A DNA stretch of 64,000 bases from Panopea generosa (GCA_029582155.1 CM055894.1:34877132-34941131), one strand, 5' to 3'. Positions 38,266 to 52,339 are shown, numbered from the stretch's first letter. Made by a program: numbers and translations. Notes: generated by a model not told the origin, from the sequence alone.

Positions 38266-39726
38266 TATTAGTTTTGTAAATGTCAATCATCACAGCTTTT
38301 ATCGTAGCTCCGCCAAGAGTTACATAAACTGACATTCAAATGACGTTTAACACGCCAGTTAGTTTCTATTTAGTAAAGAAAATAACAGTTAAGAAACCAA
38401 CGTCGCTCTAATTTGTTTCTTGATTATCAAATGTTTACTGCAATGAACAATAACTAGTACTTTGTCCGGGTGTCAACAACCACTTTGATACTGTCGAGAA
38501 TTGGTGTCATTGACTACAATGGCAAAACTGCTAGATGTTAGAGTTATGTCAGGAGGGACCATTGGACATGTATACGCACTTACGTCCTAACCAGATACAA
38601 TGTGTATTACTTATATAATGATAATTACAGCAACTATCTAACGTCAGTGTGAGTCGAATTAAACGAAACTTGGTTGTTGAACGTTATGTTTAATTGACAT
38701 ATACGGTACATGGCTATTTATTGACACACTTAATACCAAATCTTATTATTATCTTAAATCAAAATTAATAACAACATAATATTTATGTTTAAAGAAGTGA
38801 CGTATCCAATAAAATTCCATTAATTGTGTTACAAAGGTTAGGTAGTTTTGTTTTCGGCTACTATTAAAAGAGAAACACATAGGTAAAAATCAGTACATAG
38901 CCTAATTCAATGCAACTAATACAATTACATTTATTGTATATAACTACTGTATGCTGTTAATATATTATAATTTGATGTAACTCCTTCAATTACCATATGG
39001 AATATTTGCGTTTATTTTCCCATGAACTCGTACGCAAGAGCCCTCATTTTAGCTGTGGTCATACGTTGAATAAATCAACCGTTGTCGACATTTATGTTTA
39101 TATTTGATCAACACATCACAATTGTTAACGGGTTTTGATGTCGTGACGAACCGGCTTTGACGTTCCTTCCATCAACTAAAGGACGCAACACACTTTACAT
39201 GTATACTTTTATCAGATAAATGTGAAGCAGTAAATTGTAGATATACATGTAACTATAAACCATATTACATAAAATTAATTAAGTATTAAGTAACTTATTA
39301 AATAAAAAGTATCACAGAATGCAATTATATACCACTGTTTTGGCAAAATCCAGTGTAAAAAAGTAAATGATCTATCACAATAAAATATTCTATAGAAAAC
39401 TATGGTAACTTTAATGAAATAAATGGCAAGTCTCAAAGGGGTGTTCAATTAATTCAACATTGGACATACATAATAGTGTGTAATATTCTTGGATTGCCCA
39501 TAAAGCCAGAAGGCTTATTTCCAATGAGGTTCTTGGTACAATACTTACTAAGAGTATGCATTACAAAAATGCAATTAAATTAAATAAACATAATATAAAG
39601 TTGAAGACTTTGGAATTCGGAAGCCACCACATGGAATGTTTCCAAAATATATTTGCTGTTTACAAATATATTATTTTTATCACAAATTTTGTATAAAAAT
39701 GTTACAATTAAAAACATTGAGCATAT

Positions 39727-40860
39727 CTAATCAACAACAGCAATAAATAAACTATAATATCCTAGCTCTGTCAAATAAATGGGTCTCGACAGAACCTTTA
39801 AAGTGACTAATTTTCTTATTTTTTTAATGTCAGCAGGCAATGCATTCCAATCATTGATTGCACTGTAAAAGGAGGTAACAGGAGGTAACATTCTCTTTCC
39901 CATAGTATTTGGGTACACTAAAATTATATAAATTTGCCCTAGAAGAATAAGAGTGCACATCTTTAACAAAAACGAAATTTCTTTCATATTTGAAGGACAC
40001 TTGTCATTTACAATTTTAATAAAATGGTTAAGACGTAATTGTTTATTTCTATTTTCTACATTTGATAAAGACATATCAGCAGTTTAGTTTTAAGTTCTTA
40101 CAATTTGGGCAAATCACGCTCGAAGACTTCCTGGTTAGAACCAGTACTAAGCATATGCAGAAAAGTGTCTTGCTCAAGGACACCACACATAGCCGTGGCG
40201 GAGGATCGAACCCACGACCCTCCGACCATGGGTTCGGTGCTCTACCACTGGACCACACGCTCCACACTATCAGCAAGACTACCATTGTTGACACTTTTCC
40301 TAGGTCCCATACCATAAATGAATATAACAATTTTATTTTTACAGATTTGAAGTTTGTTTCTTAACCCTTTGTTTAAGCTCGGGTACCTAGACGAATATGA
40401 ATAGTCTAAATGACAGGACATAAGAGTAGAACATAAATAGTTTCTAGTTTTAAAATCTAAGAACGTTGCTTGTCTATACAAAAGTTCAAAACGTGAATTT
40501 ACCATACTCTCAATACTGTTTACAATAGTTTCACATGACAACAACTTATCAATAGCAAGACCTAGATATTACACAGACTGTGTGGACTCAATAATATGTG
40601 TATTGCAAACAATTTTAAAATCCTTAACTTGCTTTAATTTACGTTTTGAGCTAAATATAACATACTGAGTTTTACCAAGATGTAGGGACAACCTTACCTG
40701 TACAAAGTCCTTTGGTACTATTGTTTCTAATATGGTCCATTAAGTGGACAAGGCAAGTATCAGTAGAATATGAATTCGTAAAACCTGATTGTAAGTCAGT
40801 TGTCAACTAAGAAGTTCTCAAAATGACGAGTGTCAGATCCCATCAATCTCAACCTAATTT
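39727..40860 (-). pseudogene. Jockey/CR1-like LINE, internally deleted
   Basis: Leftward frames: an RT fingers piece QSGFTNSYSTDTCLVHLMDH at about 40730-40800, then a jump to SLHLGKTQYVIFSSKRKLK near 40660, then KTRNYLCSTLMSCHLDYSYS and a C-terminal SFYSAINDWNALPADIKK near 39840. The catalytic FADD block that should lie between the first two is gone, so the element has a large internal deletion. A SINE interrupts the ORF at 40082. Confidence 0.7.
40082..40267 (-). mobile_element. tRNA-derived SINE inserted in the LINE ORF
   Basis: Read from the right: a head with A box TGGTCCAGTGGTAGAGC, B box GGGTTCGATCC and a tRNA-like length, then TGTCCTTGAGCAAGACACTTT, a segment common in the body of aquatic-animal SINEs. 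TATCAGCA flanks it at 40074-40081 and 40268-40275 as a target site duplication. Removing it restores a continuous LINE frame (NGSLAD followed by MSLSNVEN). It is a different family from the SINE at 8624. Confidence 0.7.
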
Positions 40861-41299
40861 TGAAAATGCTGCAAAATGCCGGGATATATACATATAATCG
40901 CATCGATTTATTCAGGTTATTTTCAGACTATGTAAAGTTGGATCAATTCGTGGACATGATATTTATCACATTATCACGCATATAGAATTGATGTAGTTAT
41001 TGTGACATTGAAATAAAATTAATTTGATAAATAGTTACAGTTACACGTAGTACTTGTTTCTGTATGTAATTGTGTGTTGTTAGCCGCTCGATCTCGGCGT
41101 CTATCGGCGTTTCATGTCTTGCTGCCAATCCGCTCATGTCTATATGTATATCTACATGTCTGTCTTGCTTTCTGTCCTACATAATGTTCACCATGTATTA
41201 TCTGTGTCCGTGTGTGAACACATGCCGGTGCGTATCTGTCTCTATTTGACATGATGATGTTCTTATGACCGTTTATACTGTTTTATATTTGTTTCTCAG

Positions 41300-41371
41300 A
41301 TTTGTTGAATGAAGAACGTCGTCCTTTAACAAATGAAGCGAATGAAAACATTCAACAAAATAATGAAATCA
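41300..41371 (+). CDS. Candidate cassette exon A3 (24 codons)
   Basis: Acceptor TTGTTTCTCAG ends at 41299; donor GTAAGT at 41372. Phase 1-1, 72 bases. It starts D-L-L-N-EERRPLTNEANENIQQ and ends NNEI, so it belongs to the LLN/RRP subtype, with the two copies at 57257 and 57465. This subtype is the one most like exon B (NEE, P-x-TN), and may be closest to the ancestral form. All flanking elements are intact, including the downstream palindrome at 41446. Confidence 0.6.
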
Positions 41372-43687
41372 GTAAGTTATTTAAACTTATTGTGTCTGAT
41401 TGTCACATCAATCTGCGGGCATGCATACTTGATGGTGTATTTGCATATCTGATTCAGATATAGTTAAGGCAATTGCTATAGTTTTTTATGGGCTCCAGTT
41501 CCGCGCACAATGGAAAGCAATGTTGTCGAGATCAGCCAGTGTCACTACATGGTATTATACTACAACTGACCCTATTTCGGATGACACTCTCATTACAGAT
41601 ACATCTGAAATTGGTCTCTTATATTATGTTCAATATATTAAATATGCATTCTGGTATGAAATAATTCTTTATAGAAATTTAACTTAAATATAAGATATAG
41701 TAGAAATCTTAATATTTATACAAATATGATCATTTAGTATAAAAGCGTTAATTTTGCAACTGCAGTTTATTTAATGATGGCATACTTTGGGAGCTTTTTT
41801 GTCTCCAATAACGCGGTAACATTTTTTTTTATATTGATTGTCATTAGAATACGTATCAAAGGATTTTTTGTGAGGTTTTAAGGAAATTTTATGCATACAC
41901 TATATCAACATATTAAAAAAACTCTATATTTTACTGCAAAATTGAAAAACAAGTGACACTCTGCCGAAATGATTTTGTTTTTAAAAAACAGTTAAATTCA
42001 AGCTTATATTTACCATTTACATGACAATCATTATTACATGTATGCATCTGTGTATTAGTGTAAATAAAATATTAGATTTATACAATTTTGAATATTTGTT
42101 TTACATTGCTTGTTAAATCTACATTTGTTCGCCAAATGTCGAGATCGGGTATATTTATGGGGAGGTACTACCAAAAGGTCTGTACGGTAACATGTGTTTT
42201 TTTCTTCTGATCTTTAATGAACATACATTAAACTTCAATACTGGAAAGTTTCATGAGATTCTATCCGTAGGAAAAATATGAAAAAAACTATAGCAATCAT
42301 CTTTAAACAAATTATCAGACATCCGAATAATAGTCAATGTATATTTCCCTACCTTTAAGAGTATGTCAAAAAGTTATGGTGCATTTTTATTTCAAATGCA
42401 AAATTCTGTACATATATAGTATCTATATTGATTAAGCATATTAAAGAAAAAAATCGACAGATATTCATCTTTACAAATGCTACAAGATATTTGAATGGCA
42501 TTTTTTGTTTAGAACTGACCCATTGACTGGCATTGTCTGAGTCAAATGTCTTATTGAATCGTTCACTTAAGAAAGTGCATTTATTACAAAATGAATATAT
42601 AATTAATTGACAGGTAAATATTATTTTCAATAATATAGTTTAGTATTGGTGCTTTACGTTAAACGGAAAAAAAGTTACGTTAAGCAGCTTGTATATATTA
42701 CAATATAGCTACATGTATTTGCTTTTACTGGAATCATAGATTTTAATAAGACTTCCTCGGGAATGGCATTTGACCTTAAAAAACAACAGTTGGATGAGAC
42801 GTTTCAAAGTCATTACATTGGAATAGTTGATGTAACTATTCATCACGGTGAAGTAAACCTATGCATAATGTACAGGTATTAACAAATTCAAACTGCCATA
42901 CAACAGCAAGATTCAGTGCTAATTATTAAATATCGGTTGCTTTATAGTGCAATAAACAAATTATTTTGCGCTCCAAATAATTGTATACACATAAAGTTAG
43001 CGAAACCAATCGCTTTGAGAATATTTCCTGGAAATCAGAAACTATTGCAGAAAGTCATTTTTTTTAAATATATCTTCCAACAGGAAGTTTTGTACCATTA
43101 ATATAGAACGTGTCAAAACTAGTAATTGGAAAATTACACTTCATAAGTGATGTATTAGGCTATTTGACACTGGTTTCATTGTCCACATTATCGTTTTTCA
43201 AAATATTATATGGTGATGATGCAGTACCTTTAGGGTTCTTGGACAATTACTTGACTAAATACAGACAAGCTTCTAACACAAACTGAACACACATCAGATA
43301 AACCATATTACTGTAACAATGCTTGCTTAGTAACACCAGAATACATAATTTAGGCTTAGCTATATTTCCTTGCCTATTCCAGTAAATGCACTTGTGTAAG
43401 TGCTTTTACATAATTAAAAACATTGGAGTGCATGTAAAGCAACACAAATATATTCATTTAATTCATATACAACATCATGTACAGGTACAAAGCGCAAGGA
43501 GGTACCATTCCGTAAACATGAATCCGAGGAGTTCCATGACCGAAACTGATACACACGGAACAAATACAGTTTCATGTGATTGAGTTATTTCTAATTACTA
43601 GTTTGAACTGTGCATGCAAAGTGTTCAGAATCATTATTAAGTTTGCTTTCATATATCATAATTTAAGTTAGTCATCCCACTTCTTTG

Positions 43688-45114
43688 ACGATGGCAAAGA
43701 GGTCAGAGTTGTATTTTTTGATATAAGTAAAGCCTTTGATAGAGTTTGGCACAAAGGGTTATTGGCTAAATTGAACGCAGCTGGTATATCTTGTCAACTT
43801 TTTAATATTTTAACTGACTACCTTAAAGACAGACGCCGATATGTTTTCATTCCAGGCGCGAGGTCTAATTGGAGACCAATTAAAGCCAGTGTTCCCCAGG
43901 GATCTATATTAGGTCCTCTTCTGTTTTTAGTTGATATAAATGACACAGTATCAGATATTCACTCCAACATACGACTTTTTGCCGATGATACAAGCCTTTA
44001 CTTTATAATTAATCATAATAATGATATTGTTAATGCTGCACAAACATTAAATTCTGACATAAATAAAATATCTGAATGGTCAAATAAATGGCTGGTTACT
44101 TCTAATCCATCCAAAACAGAATCAATGCATGTAACTCGCAAACGCACTCAACCCATTCACCCCCCACTTTTTATGCAGAACCAACAAATTATAGATGTGT
44201 CTTCTCACAAACATCTAGGAGTATTCTTATCAAATAACTGCAGCTGGCACTCTCATATTGACTATATCAAGAATAAAGCTTGGTCTAGAATAAATATTAT
44301 GAGAAAATTAAAATTTCAGTTAGATAGAAAATCACTAGAAACAATCTACATGTAATTTATATGACCCTTATTGGAATATGCCAATGTTATTTGGGATAAT
44401 TGTACAAATTATGAAAAATATGAACTTGATAAAATACAGTATGAAGCTGCACGAATAACAGCTGCAGTTACAAAACTTATATCTATCAATAACCTGAATT
44501 CTGAAGTAGGATGGGAAAGTCTTGAAACGCGTCGCACTAAACACAAACTTACTCTTTTTTATAAAATGGTCCACGGAATGGTCCCACCATATCTATGTTC
44601 ATTGGTTCCTTCTCTTACAAATGCAAGTTCCACGTACAACCTCAGAAATAGTAATAATATTCAAATTCCTTCTTCAAGAACAGCTCTGTACTAAAATTCC
44701 TTTATTCCTTCCGTTGTCCGTGACTGGAACACTCTCCCACTTGAAACAAGACAAGCCTCTTCTCTGAATGCTTTTAAACATAAACTCGAAAATAACAAAC
44801 CAAAAGTACCTAAATTCTTTTACATAGGTACAAGGAAATGCCAATTATTGCATGCCCGCCTCCGAACGAGTTGTAGTGCACTTAAACAACATCTATATCT
44901 TAAACACATTGAAGACTCCCCCATGAATACATGTGGACAAATAGAAAAAACAGTTCACTTCTTTCTCAATTGTCACCTTTACCAGCATCAACGCATACCA
45001 CTCCTGACATCTGTCAGTGAGTTATGTACAGTTTCTTTAAATATACTTTTTTTTTGGTGAACCACAACTCTCTTATGACAATAATGTTAAAATATTTGAA
45101 GCAGTTCACAAATA
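43688..45114 (+). pseudogene. Non-LTR retrotransposon RT fragment, copy 3 (best preserved)
   Basis: The longest open frame of the family runs from FFDISKAFDRVWHKGLL (about 43713) to a stop at 44353. It has [29 protein letters not shown] (FADD at about 43977-43990), a [15 protein letters not shown] stretch and KHLGVFLSNN. The stop after IYM is TAA where copy 4 (58180) has TCA, so one base change ended the frame; copy 1 shares it. The thumb and zinc-like C-terminus continue to 45058. Truncated on the right by the LINE that starts at 45115. Confidence 0.8.
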
Positions 45115-46977
45115 TTTATTTATTTATTTATTCTCTTTAATTCCTCCGGTTACAGAGATTTTATGGAACATGAACACAATGCAAACATATGTATGAGGTG
45201 ACAAACAACAAATATGAAAACAAAAATACAAGAACATTAGCAAATTGTAGTAGGCAATAATGAATAGTTGCACGTTCGCTCGCTTGCCAGTGGCCATACC
45301 CACCTGCACACGCATGCACAGAGACACACACGCAGACATAAACACACACACACTGACAGACACACACACACACACATACACATATATGAAAACAAAAATT
45401 CAGAAGACAGTAAACATTCGCATAAAATGACATGTCATGACAACATGCACTGGCATCAGATGAATGTATATAGTAATCAAATAATTGTTTCAATCCAAAG
45501 CATACATTTTGCAATATATTGAAATGTGTCCAGGCAAAACCTTTCATGCACAGCAGTATTATCGAAGTCCTTTGATGCCTGCCCCAGCAAGCATCTCATC
45601 ATATTTTCTTTGTCAATATTTATTAATTTGTGACCAATTCTGTTTCCGTAACTTAAAAACCCATAATTTATGAAGTCCTGACGGATCAATTGCGTCAATG
45701 GGCACGTCGTTATTATATGTAAGTTTGCGTCGTGGTAAATATGTTCACAAAAATGGCACACACGCGCGATTTTCGGCTGAGTATCTGTCCATATTTTGCT
45801 TACAATAGCCGATATTTTCAAGGAGTTCCTGTTCGAGGCACACGTCCATACAATAGCTGGTTCGATAACAGTTTGTAATGCCATGAACCGTTCAAATACA
45901 CCTTCAGCGCCCATTCGTTCATACCATTGTTTATTTTCATACAACTGGATAGCATTTTTTACCGTTCTTTTCCAGCATGTTTTGTTTGGAAATATACCAG
46001 TTTCAATATAATTAATTATGAAATTTGTCAGGTAATACTTATTGAGAAGCTTTAGAATATCAGGTATAAAACCTCTTTGTTTATTATTAGATCTAGTAAC
46101 AAACATTGACAGACGGCTGTTAAAGATGCGTTTTGATAGTATATCGTGTGGTAAGGTACATATTTTTGAAGAAATCCTAATTTTCTTTTATCAATCTCTG
46201 ATAGTATAGAATACCAACCCAGCATACTCAGACACATCACTGTTCTAGTTCGTTTCTCAAAACCTTGATTGACCTTGGAACAAAATCGAAAAAATATTTC
46301 TAGTTTTTCAATGTTTTTGACAGATAGGTTGGACCAAAGTTCTGAACCGTAGATTAGAGTTGGGATACATATCTTATGAATGAGTGATGCTGATACTACT
46401 GGATTAACATCGTTTACGTTAAGACCGATAGGCATTATAGAGTAAAACGACGATGTGGCTTTAATCACTGCATTATCAATCATGTCGTTCTGGTTTAGCT
46501 TGTCATTTAAGTGTATACCAACATGTTTTACATTAGTAACAACATTAACATGTTCCTGTCCCAGGTGGAATTCAGGGTACGGTTTGGCACGCGATCTATC
46601 ACCAAAGACTACGATGTTGCTTTTAATGGGGTTAATTATGTATCTCCATCGAGAAGAGTAAATATACACAATGTCTAACATCTGCTGCAAATTAAGAGGA
46701 GATATGCAGGAGAGTGTAAGATCGTCTGCAAGAGTGCAATTACCAGTTTTATTACTTAAAATGCACGTTCCCAAATTGCTGCTTTCTAACTCATTTAAGA
46801 GGCCATCTATAAAGAGATTGTAGATAAAAGTTGAGAGCGTTCCTCCTTGGCGGACCCCTTGTTTTATCATGAACCAGTCCGACTTTATGCCATTTATGTA
46901 GATACAACTGTTCATGTTACTAAGGGCATTTACAATTAGCCTCCATATCTTTCCCTGTATTCCAAATTTATGCAATT
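45115..46977 (-). pseudogene. Non-LTR retrotransposon, 5'-truncated, minus strand
   Basis: From the right: an RT starting at KFGIQGKIWRLIVNALSN (46970), with GVRQGGTLSTFIYNLFIDG, the catalytic box as LADDLTLSC (about 46715-46740), a palm/thumb region to KLGFLQKYV (about 46150), a frameshift near 46110, then a C-terminal part (46106-45477) with a CHFC...H...C knuckle near 45760. A 3' UTR with a CA repeat and an (AATA)n tail at 45108-45132 ends it. It is a different family from the four RT copies at 2271. Two near-full frames of 307 and 209 codons make it the youngest-looking LINE here. Confidence 0.8.
45320..45384. repeat. (CA)n microsatellite
   Basis: Imperfect CA-rich run in the 3' UTR of the minus-strand LINE. 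Confidence 0.85.
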
Positions 46978-48266
46978 TATAAATTATCCATTGTTAAATA
47001 CCAAATAATTTTAATGGAAACATTCGAATAAAGGTAAACGTTGGGCAAAGGAAATTTAGTACCGATATATATATATGTGATATTCAATTGGTATATTTTT
47101 TTATTTTATATTGAAGCGGATTCCAATTGATCATATGGTGTAATTATTGCCTTTCCGTTATCTTACAAAAATTGTTTTTGGCCTGCGTAATATTCACATA
47201 TTTTATACAATTGTACTTAGTGTCCAATTTATTATAATTCAATTTAGAAGCTAAAGAATAACTACACATGTATTGGTTAACAACGAAACACTTGTACAAA
47301 CAAAACCATGAAGTTTTGGTATAGCGCTATAATACAAATACAACTCCTATTTAGATATTACAGAAAAATCCAATATTTTTAACTGTTTTAGAGACTTTTC
47401 ACAAAAAAATCTGTGTATATAACAATTGTTTTCAAGTACGGACCTTTTATTCATTTAGGTTTGCTACATTCCAATGTTTCGAACAACGTAAATTTCACAT
47501 ATTTATTACCTTACGACTTAGTGTAATAATATATTTCTAAGATGCTCAAAAGAATAACTACATATTCCGTGGTGTATTATGGACACACTAGTCCAAATAT
47601 AACAATAAATAGAGTAGTACAGAACTATAATATATATAATTGAATTTATTTCATTTGTTCCGGAAACTGGCGATTTGTTGCTGTTTTTTTAATGTTTCAC
47701 CCGATATGTAATATAGACGGGTTACAGAGACAATAAAACGACACCAGTCGACTAAAATCCGGAACAATTTAATAAACCACATACATAACTATGGGGATAT
47801 TGTTGCAGAATTAATTGAAAATAAATCAATGATATCACATGCACCAACGCATACTTATGTAAAAAAAAAGACGGATCACAGCGATTTTAACAAGTCACCA
47901 CTCGACTGAAAACGGAACTATTTATACTACATACATAACTATTAATACTCATACATAACTATTATACTACATATATAATTATGAGGATACTGTTGCAAAG
48001 CAGAATTTATTGGGGGAATTTCAATGATATCACATGCACCAACGCATACATACATTATACATAATACAGTCTTTGATTCTGTAATAGCAGTGCATTAATG
48101 AAGTCATAATGTATAATATGAGACTGAAAGAGTGTTTGGTTCTAGGATCAACAATGTTTTGGTCGTAATTTTGATCATTAATCAATGATATGTGTGGTTA
48201 GTTGCATCTATATCACCTTAGTTAAAGGCTTTATTAATTAGTCTTTGTATGTATATGTGTGTTGTC
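46978..48266 (+). other. Intron-like spacer before X3
   Basis: Aligns with 13009-14028 upstream of X2. Here about 258 bases (47297-47556) are present that the X2 copy lacks, between ACTTGTACAAAC and TACATATTCC. No exon is seen. Confidence 0.65.
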
Positions 48267-48482
48267 AGCGGTTCGAGCTCGGCGTCTATCGGCGTTTTAT
48301 GTCCTGCTGCCAATCCGCACATGTCTTTCTGTCTATTTCCCTCTCTGTCTTGCATATCTTCCTGATGCCGAACGTTATGCTCTCCATGAATTATCTGTGT
48401 CTTTGTGTCGGTGTGCATCTGTCTCTACTTTACATGATGTTGATCTTATAACCGTTGATATTATTTTGTATTTATTACTCAG

Positions 48483-48554
48483 ATGGTTTGCCTGAAGAAC
48501 GTCGTCGTTTAACAAATGAAGCGAATGAAGACATTCAACAAAAGGATGAAAAAA
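48483..48554 (+). CDS. Candidate cassette exon A4 (24 codons)
   Basis: Acceptor AG at 48481-48482, donor GTAAGT at 48555; phase 1-1. D-G-L-P-EERRRLTNEANEDIQQ as in A2, but the end is KDEK instead of KNEI: Asn to Asp and Ile to Lys. The flank 5' of the exon is intact, with the CG-rich element at 48267. Confidence 0.6.
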
Positions 48555-51500
48555 GTAAGTTATTAAAATATTAAAATTGTTTGTGTCTGATTGTCACACC
48601 AATATGCGGGCATGCATGATTGACTGTGTATTTGTATATCTTATTCAGATATAGATAAACAAATTATCAGACACCTGAGTAATGGTCAATATCTATTTCC
48701 TTACATTGAACAGTACGTCTGAAAATTACGGTGCATATGTTTTTCAAATGCAATATTCTGTACATTAATATAGTTTATATAATGATTAAGCATATTAAAG
48801 AAAAGTATCGACGGATATTTATCTTTATAAATACTACAAGATATTTGAATGTACATTTTATGTTAAGAACTGACCCATTGACCATTTAATAACAACATTG
48901 AGTATACAGTTACATGTATTTTCTTTTACTGGAATCATAAATGTTAATAAGACTTTCTAGGGAATGTCTTTGACCCTAATAACATAACCATTTGGTAAGA
49001 CGTTTCAAAGTCATTACACTGGAATAGTTGATGTAACCATTAACCATGGTGAAGTAAAAATTTGCGTATTGTACAGGTTTTAACAAATTCTAACTGCCAT
49101 AAACAGCAAGATCCAATGCTCATTATCAAACATCGGTTGCTTTACAGTGCGATAATCAAATATTTTGGAACTCCAAATAATTATAGACACATAAAGTCAG
49201 CTAAAGCAGTCGTTTTGAGAATAGTTCCTTGAAATCAGAAACTATTGCAGACAGTCATATTTAAAAATATATTTCCAACAGGTAGTTTTGTACCGTTAAT
49301 AAAGAATGTGTCAAGACTAGTGTTTAGAAAATAACACTTCATAAGTGATGCATTAGACTATATAAGCACATAGTTTCGTTCGTAAAAAAACTCTCTTATA
49401 AGGTGACGATGCAGTACCTAAGGTTTTTGGACAATTGTTGAACATAAAACAGACAGGCTTCTGACACAAACACACATCAGATAAACCACCATTACTGCAA
49501 CAATTATTTCCTTGCTTAATCCAGTAAGTGCACTCGTGTAAGTGCTACATACAGTAAAACATCGGAGTGCAGCTACAGCAATACAAATATATTCATTTAA
49601 TGCATATTCATCTTCAGGAATAGGTACAAATCGCAAAGAGGTACCATTCCGTAAATATGATTCCGAGTAGTTCGATGACCGAAACTCATACAAACAAAAC
49701 ACAAATGTTCTTTCATATGATTGCGTTTTTACTCACCACTTGTATGTACTATGCATGCAAAGTGTTCAGAATCATTATTTAGTCTGCTTCCATGTATCAT
49801 AATTTGAGTTAGTCATCCAATTTCTTTGCTTAAGTGTGACTTGTTTAGAATTGAACAATTTTTAATTTACATTCTTTGTAAACACTTGTGAATGTGCTTT
49901 TAGAAGCATATTCACGTTGTCAGCTGCATGGGTAATCATCTGAATTTATCTTTAGCATACGAACATGCCACCATTCTACCCCTAGTCGACATCATGTCGC
50001 CGCTAATATTGGTATTGGACACTATTGCAATAGTTCAACCATCGGAATAAATGCATGACTGTGTCTTAGATAATAAATAAAATACATTCTCAAGTAAACA
50101 ATGAAGATCATTCGTCAATTATATGTAGTTCATTATTCTAGTGTCACTTTCACCGTTTCTACATGCCGCAATTGTGCTTTGAAGGATAACTGAGATGATA
50201 AATTACTTTCATAGTTTGGCCAAAAGTTTAGAAATATATGGGATTCCCTATCATTTTTCACTCATATAAAGCTATCAGTTCATGTATGTAAATTTGTCCA
50301 CCTTGTCCAGATGTGATGCATGGATAGTGTATCTGTGGTTTGCATTGTAGCTAGGCGCATTCGCCGTAGTCTGTACATTTATATCTTGGTTATTCACAAA
50401 AAGTTATCTCCATATATATATACAATTATATATATATGATTATATATGACTTATTTGAATGTGTAAATAAGTTAAATACACGGCATCAGTTTTCATTCAT
50501 TTTGGTACACGATGGAATAGTTTGAGTAGACACAACAATGCGATTATAATCGGGAAATAATCGCTATACTCGTATAGAACTGATTGTTTTTGTTTTTGTT
50601 CAGCAACATTTGTAGAAAAGTGTCATCTGATATAAAGTTTCCGAGACTTCAATGAAAAAGTGTTGTCAAACAGACAAAACGATTATACAAAAGAATGTTT
50701 ACTTCACGTTCATGTTTATATTAGGATAGTCTCATAATAACTTCAAATGACCAATTTCGTTCTCAGTATTTTTGTAGAGCTCCAATTGTACAAAATGTTG
50801 ATATAAATATGCGTTGTCATGTTTTGCATGCATGTGGCACATGATTCAGCCAAAGAGATTTTGTCTTTAGTAAATATAATGTCAGTGAACGTTTCTCTTG
50901 TGAATATATGATGCATTAAACGAATATAAACTTATATAAACAGTGATCGTAAACATGCAATTTAATTCAGTTGCATTATCATCTTGTATTACCTAATATT
51001 GAGTTCACACGTGGCAATATTATAAACTGTGTAGAAATGTTTAATGAAATATAATTATGTTCTGCTGTTTATCAAAGACATAAGTAACTGTTAACGGATG
51101 TTCTTTATTTGGAATTTAGTGTAGATATTTTACGTCCGTGTTGGCATTAATGCAAAGTTGAGATATTTGAAACTTATTTTCTATGTTATCGATCTGGTAT
51201 AGAAATTACAAATTAAACACGCTATTTATAGAATTTGATTGGTTCCGAATGTTTGATAACAATGAAATGTCAATTTAAACCAAACTAATATTAGTTATAT
51301 GAAGTTATATGAATTTCATTTACGTTATATCGAAGACGAGAATTTCTACAATAATAAAATATAAAGTACATTTTTTTTGTATAATATATATAATGGATTG
51401 TATTAAACACACACTTTCTGCTGTTTACCTAATAAGTGTCTGGCCGACTTTATCAAGTATTAGAGTAACAGTCTGCTGGTGATATTGATGCAATACCACG

Positions 51501-52339
51501 CAAAGCACGAACATGCGATTTCGTCGGGCATTGTTACCTACGTGCCATTTGATCTGAGACGACCTGCCAATTAAATACGCAGATAATCTTACCGAAATTG
51601 GTTCCAGCGACGCAATTGTCCTTAGAATTTTTTTTAAGATAAACTTACGAAATCTAAGTAAACAATACATTTTATTGACATGATTTATTGCATATGTTAT
51701 AAAACACCATCACGTGGCCAGTGCGCGGAGCGAAAGTCGGTGTCGAGTTAAGTCAATTTTCACAATGATTTACATTTTAAACAATGCACTATCTATCACC
51801 TAACCCATACAGACTAATTTGAATATATAATCACGATGGCAAACACACGTGACCTAATCGTATGGAGCGGTGTAAAAACGGAGGAAAAGTGTCCATTTAG
51901 ATACTTTTTACCTGATAACTTTCTTAATATTGCATTTAAATTCACGAAATGAAGACGAACGCTGCTTTTGTATAGAGATGAATCTTCGGTGCTATCAAGT
52001 TACCATGTAATACTCGTATTTTTGGGAAATATTTCGAATGTTCAATAGATCCATAGAATCTTAGGTATAAGGGAGTTTTCAATTACATATATGTCTGTAT
52101 AAAAAAATTCAACCTAGTGTTGTGATAGTGTCTTTACTTAGGAGTTTTCATCATCAGTATATAATCTGTTACTACAGAAATAATTAACGCAATGACGAAT
52201 ACTTTATTTTCCGATGCACATCGATAAACCTTATTGATAAAAGCTTGCCTTTTTCTGAGCATAGTTTTCATTTTCAAGTATCTGAACCTATTTTTTTAAT
52301 TGGATTTAACGGCGTTTTCAATAGATTTTAGGTTGTTTA

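Larger units (their letters stand above)
36561..39726. other. Unique, non-duplicated stretch
   Basis: I find no copy of this 3.1-kb region elsewhere in the window and no convincing exon or long ORF. It is AT-rich, with a two-copy repeat at 37254 and a promoter-like patch near 38150-38265. It separates the left half of the array from the right half and could be unique intron, or an intergenic gap between two array genes. Confidence 0.5.
40970..45114 (+). repeat. Segmental duplication unit Y2
   Basis: Includes the upstream A-type flank (CG-rich element at 41082), exon A3, and the whole Y intron with LINE copy 3. It aligns with 1-4110 almost without gaps. No other exon is seen between 41372 and 45114. 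Confidence 0.8.

Noticed and set aside
39300..39720. A further LINE fragment left of 39727
   Set aside because: Some frames give LINE-like phrases, but no motif is clear enough on either strand to support a call.
43762..44355. A functional reverse transcriptase gene
   Set aside because: The frame is 5'-truncated, ends at a premature stop and lacks an endonuclease; it is the best-preserved dead copy of a LINE.
45161..45547. Cysteine- and valine-rich ORF on the minus strand
   Set aside because: Produced by translation of the CA microsatellite in the LINE 3' UTR.
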